A stretch of DNA of 64,000 nucleotides from CAJBVG01 sp943371425. Its GTDB lineage: Bacteria; Bacteroidota; Bacteroidia; Sphingobacteriales; Sphingobacteriaceae. Below, piece after piece: positions 1-8,231 of this stretch. Made by a program: the position numbers and the translations under genes. How positions within the stretch are numbered: position 1 is the stretch's first letter; every line of letters starts with the position of its first letter. The notes beneath the pieces are model-generated. The model saw only the letters and a list, made by a program, of their open reading frames with translations. It searched no databases and was not told where the DNA came from. The stretch is taken from positions 1 through 64,000 of the forward strand of contig CALRUR010000015.1 of the NCBI GenBank assembly GCA_943371425.1. The letters run 5' to 3'.

Positions 1-18
1 TTCTGTATTATTGTGTTC

Positions 19-93
19 GCTTAATTAGGCATTAACCCTCTCTAGGACTTGCTTGAGCTATACATTGTAGGAGCTCAGATGTTTAATTAAGCG
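19..93 (-). repeat. Nested inverted repeat downstream of the virus-like cluster
   Basis: A 10-bp inverted repeat (CGCTTAATTA at 19-28, TAATTAAGCG at 84-93) encloses a 6-bp hairpin (TGAGCT at 54-59, AGCTCA at 72-77, 12-nt loop). It begins ten bases past the stop codon of the 234-residue gene, so it would be the 3' trailer of the minus-strand operon. There is no clear T-run, so it is not a textbook intrinsic terminator. It could be a structured RNA, a processing signal, or chance in A+T-rich DNA. Confidence 0.35.
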
Positions 94-102
94 TTCTTGT
101 TT

Positions 103-807
103 TTATGATTTAATCACAGTTGTGCCTCTTAAAATGGCTTTCACATAAGTGTTCTCTGGAGCATTTACTCCCCACTCAATATTGAACTCGATAGACTGCT
201 GATCACGAATAATTTTCGGATTGTCCAACACGAATAAACCTTTAAAAATGTCTTTTCCTTCAGTGAAAAATATTTCATTTGAAGTAGCAGGAATTAATGT
301 GGTACCGTTAGCCTTGAACTCAAACTCTCCGTTACGGATAAAGTCTGGAATGGTATCAAAGTTTACCGAAGAAGCTTCTTCACCAGCACCCGCAACACCA
401 GCTAACAACTGAATTCCGTACAACAAGAAAAAGTTTCCTTTCTCCAATTTTGCAGAAGACAAGTTTCCGATTCCGACAACTTTGTTGTCATCATCTTTAA
501 ACATTTTTATCACCTTCGATTCTCCAACTCCTTTTACCACGTAGTAAGCAGTATCTACCGCTTGCAAGTTTTGAGCTGCTAAGCCTGCTTGCGTTTCTTT
601 GGGTAACATGTGAATTCTTTTTTCGAATTCAGCACGAGAACGTGAGCTACTTGCAACGGCAACTTGTTTAGTTTGTGTTTGAATTTTGCGGATTAATTTT
701 TTCTTATCCGCTGGTTTGCTAACCTCTAATGCTTCTAAGAAGTCATCCTCAGAGATTCCGCCAAGCAGATTATATTCGCTGCTTTCGATTTGACCTAATG
801 TAATCAT
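103..807 (-). CDS. Hypothetical protein, possible capsid-like structural protein
   Basis: A 234-residue protein and the last gene of the minus-strand cluster. It has no signal peptide or membrane segment. Residues 1-75 are polar and helical-looking, with a basic stretch around 33-45. Residues 80-234 look beta-rich, with alternating hydrophobic strands (FFLLYGIQLL, then a C-terminal strand ending KAILRGTTVIKS). The layout, a short N-terminal arm followed by a beta sandwich, and the neighbouring membrane and transglutaminase-like genes would suit a jelly-roll capsid protein of a non-tailed phage. That is inference, because no family signature was recognised. An LLGG motif at 14-17 also fits the (M/I/L)xGG-x form of adenovirus-type processing sites. 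The start at 807 follows an A-rich leader typical of Bacteroidota. Confidence 0.6.
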   Translation of the reverse strand: MITLGQIESSEYNLLGGISEDDFLEALEVSKPADKKKLIRKIQTQTKQVAVASSSRSRAEFEKRIHMLPKETQAGLAAQNLQAVDTAYYVVKGVGESKVIKMFKDDDNKVVGIGNLSSAKLEKGNFFLLYGIQLLAGVAGAGEEASSVNFDTIPDFIRNGEFEFKANGTTLIPATSNEIFFTEGKDIFKGLFVLDNPKIIRDQQSIEFNIEWGVNAPENTYVKAILRGTTVIKS

Positions 808-838
808 GTGTGTGTTTTATTAATTTTTAATGGATGGA

Positions 839-1378
839 TTAAATTATTTCGATGTAAGCCAGTTCTGATTGGTCTTCTGCACCTTCAATCATCTCTCGTG
901 AGCTTCTGTAATCTTCAGATGAGGTACTTGCTCCACTAGATGCACTTGATGCGTTTAAGGCAGGTAAATCAGGGTTATATCTTTCGATTGATAAATTCAC
1001 AGGTTCACGGTAAACATCTGTTGGGCCCGCTTCACCTAAGCCACTAAAATCAGCTAGGCCGTTCAGTAAATCTTTTTTCATAAAAGTTTTTACACCCGAT
1101 AATACTCCCGATGCACCAACTCCAGTTGCGATTAATTTCAAATTATTATCCTTCAACATCAGTACACCTGCTGTACCTGCGCCAACGAGCACCGCTGGTC
1201 GTACCAATGCTTTTGGATTAAATCCTGGTATGCCTGAATCTACTTTTAATACATTGTCGATGAGCTTACCTCCTAAAGAGCCAAGCACAACTCCACCTCC
1301 AAGCAGAGCAAGCTTTTTTACTTCTTCCATGACAGCTCCGCTGTTAATTTTGGAAGTGATGGTTTTTCTTTTTGCCAT
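839..1378 (-). CDS. Glycine-rich membrane protein of the virus-like cluster
   Basis: A 179-residue protein. It has a basic N-terminus (KRKTITSK), then Gly/Val/Leu-rich segments at about 22-40 and 61-95 that look like two or three membrane helices rich in small residues. Next comes FSGLGEAG at 111-118, then a Ser-rich, acidic, probably disordered tail (about 140-179). The FxGLG motif also occurs in the 576-residue protein encoded immediately upstream. In that protein it likewise sits between a membrane or basic segment and the next domain. This suggests shared processing or a shared docking motif. It lies 15 nt after the polyprotein gene and 31 nt before the possible capsid gene, so it is probably co-transcribed with both. 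No known family was recognised. A minor virion membrane protein is plausible but unproven. Confidence 0.6.
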   Translation of the reverse strand: MAKRKTITSKINSGAVMEEVKKLALLGGGVVLGSLGGKLIDNVLKVDSGIPGFNPKALVRPAVLVGAGTAGVLMLKDNNLKLIATGVGASGVLSGVKTFMKKDLLNGLADFSGLGEAGPTDVYREPVNLSIERYNPDLPALNASSASSGASTSSEDYRSSREMIEGAEDQSELAYIEII

Positions 1379-1393
1379 GTTTATTTTTATTAT

Positions 1394-3124
1394 TTATGTA
1401 AGAGAAATTGATTTTATTTTTTGCTTGCCTTGAGTTGTATTTCTGTTCGGCGATTTCTTTTTGGGCTTGTATTTTACTCCAGCAAGAGAGCCTTTGTTTT
1501 TAGGTTTACCTCCAGAGAATAATTTATAGGCTCCAAAACCCACCACACCAATACCAATAGCTGTAGGAATGGGATTATTCTTCGCTAGGTTTAAAAGTTT
1601 ATCGATCGTTGAAACCTCATTAGAGTTATCTGAAGATTTAGCATCCTGCTCCTCAGAAATCGTATCTAAAATTTCAGGGTTCTTAGAAATTTCGGTAGCA
1701 ATTGCATTTGGATCAATGTTTTCATTTGCGCCAACTAATCCCGATTTTTTTAGGATGTCAACCATTGCTACTATGATAGGGGTAGCTGATGCTATGGCTG
1801 CTGCCATCGTTACAGGTTCACCAAGTCCAGCAAAATCCATTTCTTCAACAATTCCGTTTAAGTTTCCTGCTCTGCCTTTGAGCATCGCATTTTTCAGCGC
1901 CTCTCGTTTTCCTTGTAATTTATCAGCAAACAATCGCTCAACTTTTGCTAGTGCATCTTTTGATTTATTCCACTGCACTTCGGATATTCCTTTCTTAGCT
2001 GCTTGTTCTTTGGTAGCATATCCCCACTTTAGTTTAGAGGCCATTTTTTTAACATCTAATTTTAACGCTAGTAAGAATCCATTTCGAGCAGCAATAGAAA
2101 CAGGGTTAAATCTTATCACGCCTTTCACAACTGCTTTCGCTCCTTGACCGATTTTATCACCTACTTTTTGAACAGTCTTCTTTACCTTAGAAAAAAATGA
2201 TTTCAAACTACCGAGTTCTCCTAATCCTTCAAGTTCATCCTCATCATAACCATTGATCGAATACCCATTTCTAAGGTTCAATGCTTCTTCATTTTTTGCA
2301 AGCACAGCAAGTGCTTCATCACGTTTATCAGTGTACCAATAATGTATAGCATAGTCTAACATTTTCAGGAATGCATTCGGATCATCGACCGTAGTGATAA
2401 TGCTAGGATTCTGAGCGATTGCATTTCGAGTAGTAATTAAATGCTGGTATAAATTATCGAGCTCTGTATTTGAACTGTTGCCAAGTCCAGAAAGCTCTGG
2501 TGCAAAGACAGCATTGTAATGATCGTTTGAATCGGTGCCATGTAAAACAGCTACTTTTATTCCATTTAAATTCATTGGATAATCAATTTTTTCGGTGTAA
2601 GGTTTTTCGTAGTTCGGTGCGGAGATTACCCCATCAATGATGTAGTCACCAGTAGAAAGGTGAGCCACTACATACACATGTTGCCAGTGCAATTCAGAGT
2701 AGCGAGTAATTCGAAAACTATGAGGGATATTTAAATTTGCAAGTATGCTAGAAGTGAAGATACTCATGCAATCACAATCAACCCCAGTCTCTCTTTCAGC
2801 CCAGGCACGGGCTGGTCTGCGTAATTGTTCTAATCCTTTTTTATCTAGTTTATACTGGATATACGAGTAGATGAAATTCCAAATGGCTTCGCAAGTTTTC
2901 GCATCGGTTTTTTGCTTTAATTGTTTTGCTAATTCCTTAGTGTCACTCAAATAAGTGCCGACTACTTTCATCATCAATTCCACCGTATCATCTACCTCAC
3001 CATCCTCAATAAGTACCTCATCCACAAAATCTACTTTCGGGAATAGGTGATTGAATTTCGAACCGTTTTGAATCGTTCTATAACCACTGGTAATGTTCGA
3101 GGGTGTGTAGTTAGTAGGCTTCAT
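1394..3124 (-). CDS. Transglutaminase-like cysteine protease with membrane and basic domains (candidate polyprotein)
   Basis: A 576-residue multidomain protein. Residues about 40-200 form a transglutaminase/papain-like fold. The Cys motif DCDCMS is at 116-121 (C117 or C119), HWQHVYV at 146-152 supplies a His and YIIDG at 161-165 supplies an Asp, so a Cys-His-Asp triad can be drawn. LSGLG (211-215), LEGLG (298-302) and FAGLG (431-435) divide the rest: a helical block (216-297); a strongly basic amphipathic block (about 303-430); and a tail with two membrane helices (about 438-458 and 518-535) and a Lys-rich C-terminus. Regular GLG spacers between dissimilar blocks suggest a precursor that is cut, possibly by its own N-terminal domain. 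It overlaps the upstream gene by one base (stop/start). The combination suits an internal or minor virion protein, but this is inference. Confidence 0.7.
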   Translation of the reverse strand: MKPTNYTPSNITSGYRTIQNGSKFNHLFPKVDFVDEVLIEDGEVDDTVELMMKVVGTYLSDTKELAKQLKQKTDAKTCEAIWNFIYSYIQYKLDKKGLEQLRRPARAWAERETGVDCDCMSIFTSSILANLNIPHSFRITRYSELHWQHVYVVAHLSTGDYIIDGVISAPNYEKPYTEKIDYPMNLNGIKVAVLHGTDSNDHYNAVFAPELSGLGNSSNTELDNLYQHLITTRNAIAQNPSIITTVDDPNAFLKMLDYAIHYWYTDKRDEALAVLAKNEEALNLRNGYSINGYDEDELEGLGELGSLKSFFSKVKKTVQKVGDKIGQGAKAVVKGVIRFNPVSIAARNGFLLALKLDVKKMASKLKWGYATKEQAAKKGISEVQWNKSKDALAKVERLFADKLQGKREALKNAMLKGRAGNLNGIVEEMDFAGLGEPVTMAAAIASATPIIVAMVDILKKSGLVGANENIDPNAIATEISKNPEILDTISEEQDAKSSDNSNEVSTIDKLLNLAKNNPIPTAIGIGVVGFGAYKLFSGGKPKNKGSLAGVKYKPKKKSPNRNTTQGKQKIKSISLT

Positions 3125-3624
3125 TATATGATTTTTTCAATAGGTGATACATAGAGTACTCCATCAGCATAGGTTGAGAATCTTGCAGATAGTGGAAACT
3201 TTAATTCTTGAGCTAATCCTTTTGCGCCACTAGTTTTATAAGCCTTAATAATTGCTGGAAGTTTTACGACCAATCCCGATGCGAGCGAGCCAAGGCTCAT
3301 CCATCCAAGCTTTAACTCAACGGTACTTAAGTTTGTAGGCGATAATGGGGCAATTTGCGTTTGTATATTTTGAGGGGTAGTTTGAGCAACTTGTTTTTCG
3401 TTTGAATAGATGGTAACCACTGGCTGAGTAATACTCATGGTATTCCTCGTAGGGTTTGAAATAGAAACTTCCGTACGAATGGTAATTCCAGTTAAATCAA
3501 CTTTATGAACTCTTGGATTTATTAATCTGGTAGAAATGAATTCAGAAATCTGATTCATTTTAATCAGTTTGAATATGCCGAAAATAGCAACTCCTGCGAT
3601 ACCGATTCCAATTGCTTTATTCAT
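3124..3624 (-). CDS. Membrane-anchored LEA14-like (water stress/Ig-fold) protein
   Basis: A 166-residue protein. I chose the ATG at 3624 because it gives a normal N-terminal membrane helix (IGIGIAGVAIFGIFKLI) preceded by MNKA. A longer frame to 3672 would place this helix after an unlikely Cys-containing leader. Residues about 40-115 resemble the LEA type 2 fold: a strand pattern around VDLTGITIRTEVSISNPT, where the 'isNPt' segment is typical, then a second strand pair. The C-terminal part is amphipathic. The start overlaps the end of the 76-residue gene upstream by 8 nt, and the stop overlaps the polyprotein start, so translation is probably coupled. In Bacteroidota, LEA-like single-helix proteins occur in uncharacterised phage-like clusters. 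The molecular role here is unknown. Confidence 0.6.
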   Translation of the reverse strand: MNKAIGIGIAGVAIFGIFKLIKMNQISEFISTRLINPRVHKVDLTGITIRTEVSISNPTRNTMSITQPVVTIYSNEKQVAQTTPQNIQTQIAPLSPTNLSTVELKLGWMSLGSLASGLVVKLPAIIKAYKTSGAKGLAQELKFPLSARFSTYADGVLYVSPIEKII

Positions 3625-3847
3625 CGTCTTTTTGATTAAAGCCCTTAGAAATTTTATCGAACAGGAAATCAAGTGTTCGTTTTACAGTATATCCCACAGC
3701 GGCAGAGAGCGCAGCGTAAAAGCAGATTTGTATGATCTCCAGAGGAGAATAGAAACTTTCAAAAGGTCTAGTATCAATTGCTTTACCAACTCCACCAATT
3801 ACACCCGAAATAGATGCGATGAGAGAATTTTGAAAAGTTGAAGGCAT
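3617..3847 (-). CDS. Small membrane protein of the virus-like cluster
   Basis: About 76 residues from the ATG at 3847. Alternatives at 3859 and 3877 add only a short polar leader. Two hydrophobic segments are visible, ASISGVIGGVG near the N-terminus and IIQICFYAALSAAVGYTV in the middle, followed by a charged tail (KRTLDFLFDKISKGF, ending QKDDE). Size and topology recall small phage membrane proteins or holins, but no specific family is recognised. The stop overlaps the start of the LEA-like gene by 8 nt, placing both in one operon with the polyprotein. Start choice is uncertain. Confidence 0.5.
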   Translation of the reverse strand: MPSTFQNSLIASISGVIGGVGKAIDTRPFESFYSPLEIIQICFYAALSAAVGYTVKRTLDFLFDKISKGFNQKDDE

Positions 3848-3948
3848 TTCTGATTGCATGAAGCAAGTATGCAACATGGGATTTTGGAGAAATGCTTATT
3901 AGCGTTTAATGTATTTATATGGAGTTTGTTTAGGATATATAGTTGTTA

Positions 3949-4167
3949 TTAAGGTTCACCTAAATGTTCAATAATAATTTGAACTTGTTTAGGAGTATAT
4001 ATCTTTTGGCGACTTTGAAAACCAGCATCAATTAATGCTTGTTTTAATTTTTCATTTTTCTTAATCCAAGTCCTGAACTGATTACTAGCACTTCGATTAT
4101 TTAACGTTGGTAAAAATAAGCAAGCTAGTTCACCAACTCCGTAACTTTTGATTTTAAATTCAATCAT
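3949..4167 (-). CDS. DUF4248 family small protein
   Basis: A 72-residue soluble protein. Its pattern matches DUF4248 as I know it from Bacteroides mobile elements and phage-like regions: an N-terminal Ile/Tyr-Gly strand, then ELAxLxxPxL (GELACLFLPTL at 12-22), then a helix with W (FRTWIKK), and a C-terminal (Y/F)TPxQVxxIxxxLGEP ending, here YTPKQVQIIIEHLGEP. The C-terminal half looks like a small helix-turn-helix, so DNA binding is possible but unproven. It is the most upstream gene of the minus-strand cluster, 101 nt before the small membrane protein. Its presence supports a mobile or phage-like origin for the cluster. The 280-nt divergent gap to the next plus-strand gene (4168-4447) is very A+T rich and holds no gene that I can see. 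Confidence 0.75.
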   Translation of the reverse strand: MIEFKIKSYGVGELACLFLPTLNNRSASNQFRTWIKKNEKLKQALIDAGFQSRQKIYTPKQVQIIIEHLGEP

Positions 4168-4447
4168 TTTTCGATTTTGTTATGTAATCAAAATTCGTGT
4201 TTAGAAATGATAGTATACTTCACATTAGGAGTGTTTCTCGACGACTTTTAAGTATAATTAAAATTTAATGACCAATGGAATAATAAATATTAAAATATTG
4301 ATATACAATTAATTATGTATAATCACAATTCAGAAACGAAGAAAAAAATAAATCATAAATACAGCAGATTATGTATTGATACGATAAAGTCTAATTGATA
4401 ATTTCATTTTGTAAAATAAACAAATTATTAATTTTTAAAGCAAATTT

Positions 4448-5494
4448 ATGAAAACAAAAATTTTGATACTAGCATCACTTTTTGTGATGCAATTTATTAC
4501 TTCATGTGAGAAAAATATTACCTCAACGAACACAATTTCTGAGGATAATTTAACAGAAATAAATCTTGAAGGTGGAGAGATTACAGGAAATGGAGGTAAC
4601 GGAACAAATTGTGAATACAATGTAGATGTAGCATGTAATGGAATTCTTGTATTTAGAGATCTTCAACATTTTTTTGATGTATATGAATGCTTAAATATTG
4701 CATATGAAAATTATAATGATTCATTTGAAGCATCACATTCTAGTTTAAGTGATTCTCTTTACAATGAATTATGTGATAGTTTAAACTTTGATGAGGATTT
4801 GCCACTGGTAAATTTTGAATCAAATTTCACTTATGTATCTTATAGAAGACACATGTTAAATCTAGAAGATCAATGGCTAGATAATACGACACTTGATCCA
4901 AATTTAGATCCTGAGGTTAATAATCCTTTTACCGATGAAATATTTATGACTTTGTTCAATGAAAACAGAGCAGTAAAAATTGGAACTTCTATTTACTGGG
5001 TTAATAAAGACGGTGTAACATATGAAATTAAAAATGGTAGTTGTGAATTACTTGCGGATTTAATTAGGGATCCAAATATTACAGATCCTAATATTACTGT
5101 TTTCGGTAATTCACCTGTGGGTGATTGTATTGACAAGGGGCGTAATGGTCAATTAAATTATTATGATAATAATAAAAAATGTTACAAAACAGTTGTGAAG
5201 TTCAACTCTGGTTTTTTTGGGTCTAAAGTATTATCTAAAGTAAAATCATATAGAAAAAAGTATTCTAATAGTAAATGGAGAAGATACCGTACACATTTAG
5301 AGGCTAGTGTTTCTGGTGTAACATATGATTCAAATTGCGAAAGTCCAGAGGATTTCTTTAAAGCAAAAGGTCCTAAACGAAGAAGAAAATTAAAATGTTC
5401 AATTTTTAGAGGCAATGTATCACTTATGTATAAACCAAATACTATTTCAGGTGGTTTTTATTGTAATGGAAATACATTATATTTACCATTGTAG
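4448..5494 (+). CDS. Cys-rich secreted lipoprotein, unknown function
   Basis: A 348-residue protein with a lipoprotein signal peptide (lysines, hydrophobic core, lipobox FITSC with Cys20). Residues 45-60 are Gly/Asn-rich, a linker often seen in Bacteroidota lipoproteins. The middle contains a segment resembling other Bacteroidota lipoproteins of unknown role (LVFRDLQHFFDVYECL, about 69-84). The C-terminal third is unusually basic (RKKYSNSKWRRYR, KGPKRRRKLK) with several Cys residues, so a disulfide-bonded extracytoplasmic domain is possible. It is the first gene of the plus-strand accessory block and lies 2 nt from the next. Codon use is extremely A/T-biased, unlike the backbone. I do not recognise a family. 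Confidence 0.75.
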   Translation: MKTKILILASLFVMQFITSCEKNITSTNTISEDNLTEINLEGGEITGNGGNGTNCEYNVDVACNGILVFRDLQHFFDVYECLNIAYENYNDSFEASHSSLSDSLYNELCDSLNFDEDLPLVNFESNFTYVSYRRHMLNLEDQWLDNTTLDPNLDPEVNNPFTDEIFMTLFNENRAVKIGTSIYWVNKDGVTYEIKNGSCELLADLIRDPNITDPNITVFGNSPVGDCIDKGRNGQLNYYDNNKKCYKTVVKFNSGFFGSKVLSKVKSYRKKYSNSKWRRYRTHLEASVSGVTYDSNCESPEDFFKAKGPKRRRKLKCSIFRGNVSLMYKPNTISGGFYCNGNTLYLPL

Positions 5495-5496
5495 GT

Positions 5497-6249
5497 ATGT
5501 TAAAAAACAAATTATCTGTATCAATTATTACTATCTTAACTTTTATCATTTTCAGTAAAAATTTATTTGCTGTAAATGATAAAAGTTTGTTTAACAGATT
5601 GTCATTTACATTTTTATATGCTGGTAATGATAAATTAAAACTAAACTATTCTAATAATCTGAATTCCATAAATTCAAATTTTGCTAAAAATTTGGAGTTT
5701 GGTATTAATTATTCACTAATAAAAAAGTTCAAAATTAGATATAATGTTGGTTTATGTTATGGAATTAATACCACTAAATACTCATTTGATTTATATTCTA
5801 GATTTACGAAATCTGAGATATCTGATATTTATGTAATTAATGATGAGAATTATATCAAACTAAGTAATGAGTTTTATAAAAACATTTACAATAAAAATAA
5901 ATATGCAATAAATTTTGGTGTGGGTCTAAATTTCAAATATGCTCCTAATACTTTAAGCACATTAAATGTTTATAGTAATGATAATAATAATAATACAGAA
6001 TTATTAATGTCTAATTATATTGACTACAATCCTAATAATAAATTGATTAAAACTATTTCTATAATTATTGAAAATGAATATAAGCTAAAGTATGGTAAAG
6101 TTACAATTAGTAATATTTTAGATTATTCTTTTAATGATGATATAGATTATACGATTATTTTTAATCCAACAACTTTAGAAAGAGACCAGTTTAATATGGA
6201 AGTTAAAAATAGATTAACATTAGGCATAAGACTTAACTATTATTTATAA
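5497..6249 (+). CDS. Putative outer-membrane beta-barrel protein
   Basis: A 250-residue protein with an N-terminal signal peptide (Lys, then a hydrophobic core ending near LFAV at about 23-26). The remainder shows alternating hydrophobic/polar strands with many Tyr, Asn and Lys residues, and ends in RLTLGIRLNYYL. A terminal aromatic strand of this kind is typical of small Bacteroidota outer-membrane barrels. It follows the Cys-rich lipoprotein gene by 2 nt, so the two are probably co-expressed, perhaps as a surface pair. No porin family can be assigned. Very high Asn/Lys/Ile content reflects the extreme A+T content of this block. Confidence 0.65.
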   Translation: MLKNKLSVSIITILTFIIFSKNLFAVNDKSLFNRLSFTFLYAGNDKLKLNYSNNLNSINSNFAKNLEFGINYSLIKKFKIRYNVGLCYGINTTKYSFDLYSRFTKSEISDIYVINDENYIKLSNEFYKNIYNKNKYAINFGVGLNFKYAPNTLSTLNVYSNDNNNNTELLMSNYIDYNPNNKLIKTISIIIENEYKLKYGKVTISNILDYSFNDDIDYTIIFNPTTLERDQFNMEVKNRLTLGIRLNYYL

Positions 6250-6556
6250 TAATATTTATAAGATATTTCTAACATGAATTTATTAAATCATAACTGAGCT
6301 TAAAAACTTCAAATTCTACAGGTAATAAAGATAGATTTCAAATTGATAAACTGAAACATCTTAAATAATTAGTTACTAAAACTTATATATTAAAATATAG
6401 TAATAAATTTTAAATCAATAATTTGTAAAAAATAAAAAAAGAAATATTACTCTATTCATTTATTTGTTGACGAACCACTTTTACTAGTGTTTAACAAGTA
6501 TATTTTGAGTTAATATAACTCCTAGATTATTTACTAATTTATTAAATTAAACAAAA
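6250..6556. other. Intergenic gap without a recognisable gene
   Basis: A 307-nt, very A+T-rich spacer between two plus-strand genes. I see no ORF with protein-like character, no T-run hairpin and no exact TAnnTTTG promoter element. It probably contains the promoter of the 6557 gene, but I cannot place it. Confidence 0.6.
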
Positions 6557-8227
6557 ATGAATAAATATATAAAGAAAATAATTTTATTATCAATTATAAG
6601 CTTCATGATTTCAGCTTGTAAAAAAGACGCTGAAAATATTTTAACATTTAAAAACGAATCAATTAACAATTTTAATAATTCTATTGTGACTGGAGAAGGG
6701 GCTGAAGGTATTATGGAGTTAGCAGCAGAAACACCTTATCCATATACTTTAGAAAATATGCAATCTGCCCTAATAGATTTACAAAGCCTAAATTCACTAG
6801 AATGTGATGCTTCTATTTTCAACATAAGAGTCACGCACAAATATATTAGATTTGAACCTAAAGATTCAATACAAATGGGGTTGTTAATCCGAGACACTTC
6901 TCTAATTTTATTTGATTATCCATTAGATAGAAAAGTTTTAAAAGGTGGTACTTATTATAGAGATCCATCAGTTCCTGAGGGTCAACCAAATTATCAATGG
7001 ACATGTGTTTCAGTCGAAAAAGATTTACCTCAAGGAGTTCCATATGTAGTTATTTCCGATCTTTATATACCAGAAGAGGATGTAAATCTTGTTCAATATT
7101 ATGATACTGAAATTGACGGATGTATTAACTTATTAATTGAAGAGGCATTGCGAAGAACTGGTAATCTAGATACAACTAGTTATTATGGAGGAATTACAGA
7201 TGGTGGTGATATGTCGTCACTCCGTTGGCCATCAAAATGGACACCCAAAGGACGCATTAGACTTACTGATAATGTATTAAATAACATTACAGGTCTCAAT
7301 GGAGTAAAAGTAAAAGTACATCGTTGGTTCGAAATACGAGAATGCTTAACAAATAGTAATGGAGATTTTAATATTTTACATAAATTCAGATATCCAGTTA
7401 ATTATTCCATTAAATGGGAAAGAAATGATTTCCAAATCAGATCAGGTTCTTTTGGACAAGCATATTTTAACGGACCTTACAAACGAGGAGATTGGAATTT
7501 GGATATAGTTAGTGGAATTAGCTGGCATTATGGTCAGGTCCATAGAGCCGCAATTGATTATTATTATAATAATCCAACTGGTTTGCGCAAACCTCCTCTT
7601 AATGGCTTTCTTGGTATGAGAATAACATTCGGTGTTTATGATGAGTGCGATAGAGCAAATTATAAACATTGGCAAAGGCTTTGGTTTGGTCCAGAAATTA
7701 GATTGTATTCTAAATGGAGTACATGTGTTCCTAGATCTTCACAAGATCAATATCGTTCTACAATTCATGAATTAGCTCATGCCTCACATTTTAATATGAG
7801 TCATTGGCATTATAGAAACAGTGCAAACATGGTGCAAGAAAGTTGGGCCGTTGGCGTCGCTTGGTCGTTTGAAGTAATAAAATATCCAGAACCATTCGAT
7901 TTGCAGGATTTAATGCTCCAGAATGCTCCACTTATAAATGGAATTATATTTGATGTTGTTAATTGGGGAGAAAGACAATATACACCATTAGTAATAGATT
8001 TAATTGATGATATAAACCAAAGGGCTAATAATAGGATAATTAATGCAGGTAATATTGATTTTCCTATAGATAATGTTTCAGGTTACTCTATTAGAACAAT
8101 TGAAGATGCATTAAATACTAGAATTACCATGGACGCGTGGAGAGATGTTTTGAAAAACAATAAACCATCAGGTATTTCAAATGCTCAAGTTGATGAGTTA
8201 TTTAATAATTATATTCCATTACAATAA
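6557..8227 (+). CDS. Lipoprotein with HExxH zinc-metalloprotease-like domain
   Basis: A 556-residue protein with a lipoprotein signal peptide (lipobox MISAC, Cys21). Residues about 230-300 look like a carboxypeptidase regulatory-like beta domain: RIRLTDNVLNNITGLNGVKV, then a 'tNsnGdF' turn at 265-271. Residues 400-440 carry STIHELAHASHF, an HExxH motif at 404-408, followed about 20 residues later by QESWAVG (E428), which could be the third zinc ligand as in gluzincins. This predicts an extracytoplasmic, lipid-anchored zinc peptidase or a degenerate relative. The substrate is unknown. It is the first gene after the 307-nt gap and lies directly ahead of a small lipoprotein and the Thoeris genes. 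Similar HELAH lipoproteins are common in Bacteroidota, so a link to defence is not implied. Confidence 0.75.
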   Translation: MNKYIKKIILLSIISFMISACKKDAENILTFKNESINNFNNSIVTGEGAEGIMELAAETPYPYTLENMQSALIDLQSLNSLECDASIFNIRVTHKYIRFEPKDSIQMGLLIRDTSLILFDYPLDRKVLKGGTYYRDPSVPEGQPNYQWTCVSVEKDLPQGVPYVVISDLYIPEEDVNLVQYYDTEIDGCINLLIEEALRRTGNLDTTSYYGGITDGGDMSSLRWPSKWTPKGRIRLTDNVLNNITGLNGVKVKVHRWFEIRECLTNSNGDFNILHKFRYPVNYSIKWERNDFQIRSGSFGQAYFNGPYKRGDWNLDIVSGISWHYGQVHRAAIDYYYNNPTGLRKPPLNGFLGMRITFGVYDECDRANYKHWQRLWFGPEIRLYSKWSTCVPRSSQDQYRSTIHELAHASHFNMSHWHYRNSANMVQESWAVGVAWSFEVIKYPEPFDLQDLMLQNAPLINGIIFDVVNWGERQYTPLVIDLIDDINQRANNRIINAGNIDFPIDNVSGYSIRTIEDALNTRITMDAWRDVLKNNKPSGISNAQVDELFNNYIPLQ

Positions 8228-8231
8228 AAAT

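Noticed and set aside
23..38. A 16-nt exact match between the left edge and the start of lysS (near 30435)
   Set aside because: A match of this length is expected by chance in a 64-kb, A+T-rich sequence, and the lysS copy is in coding sequence, so it is not an attachment site.
6557..8227. Metalloprotease lipoprotein as part of the Thoeris system
   Set aside because: Similar HExxH lipoproteins are common in Bacteroidota outside defence loci, and Thoeris needs only ThsA and ThsB. Adjacency alone is weak evidence.
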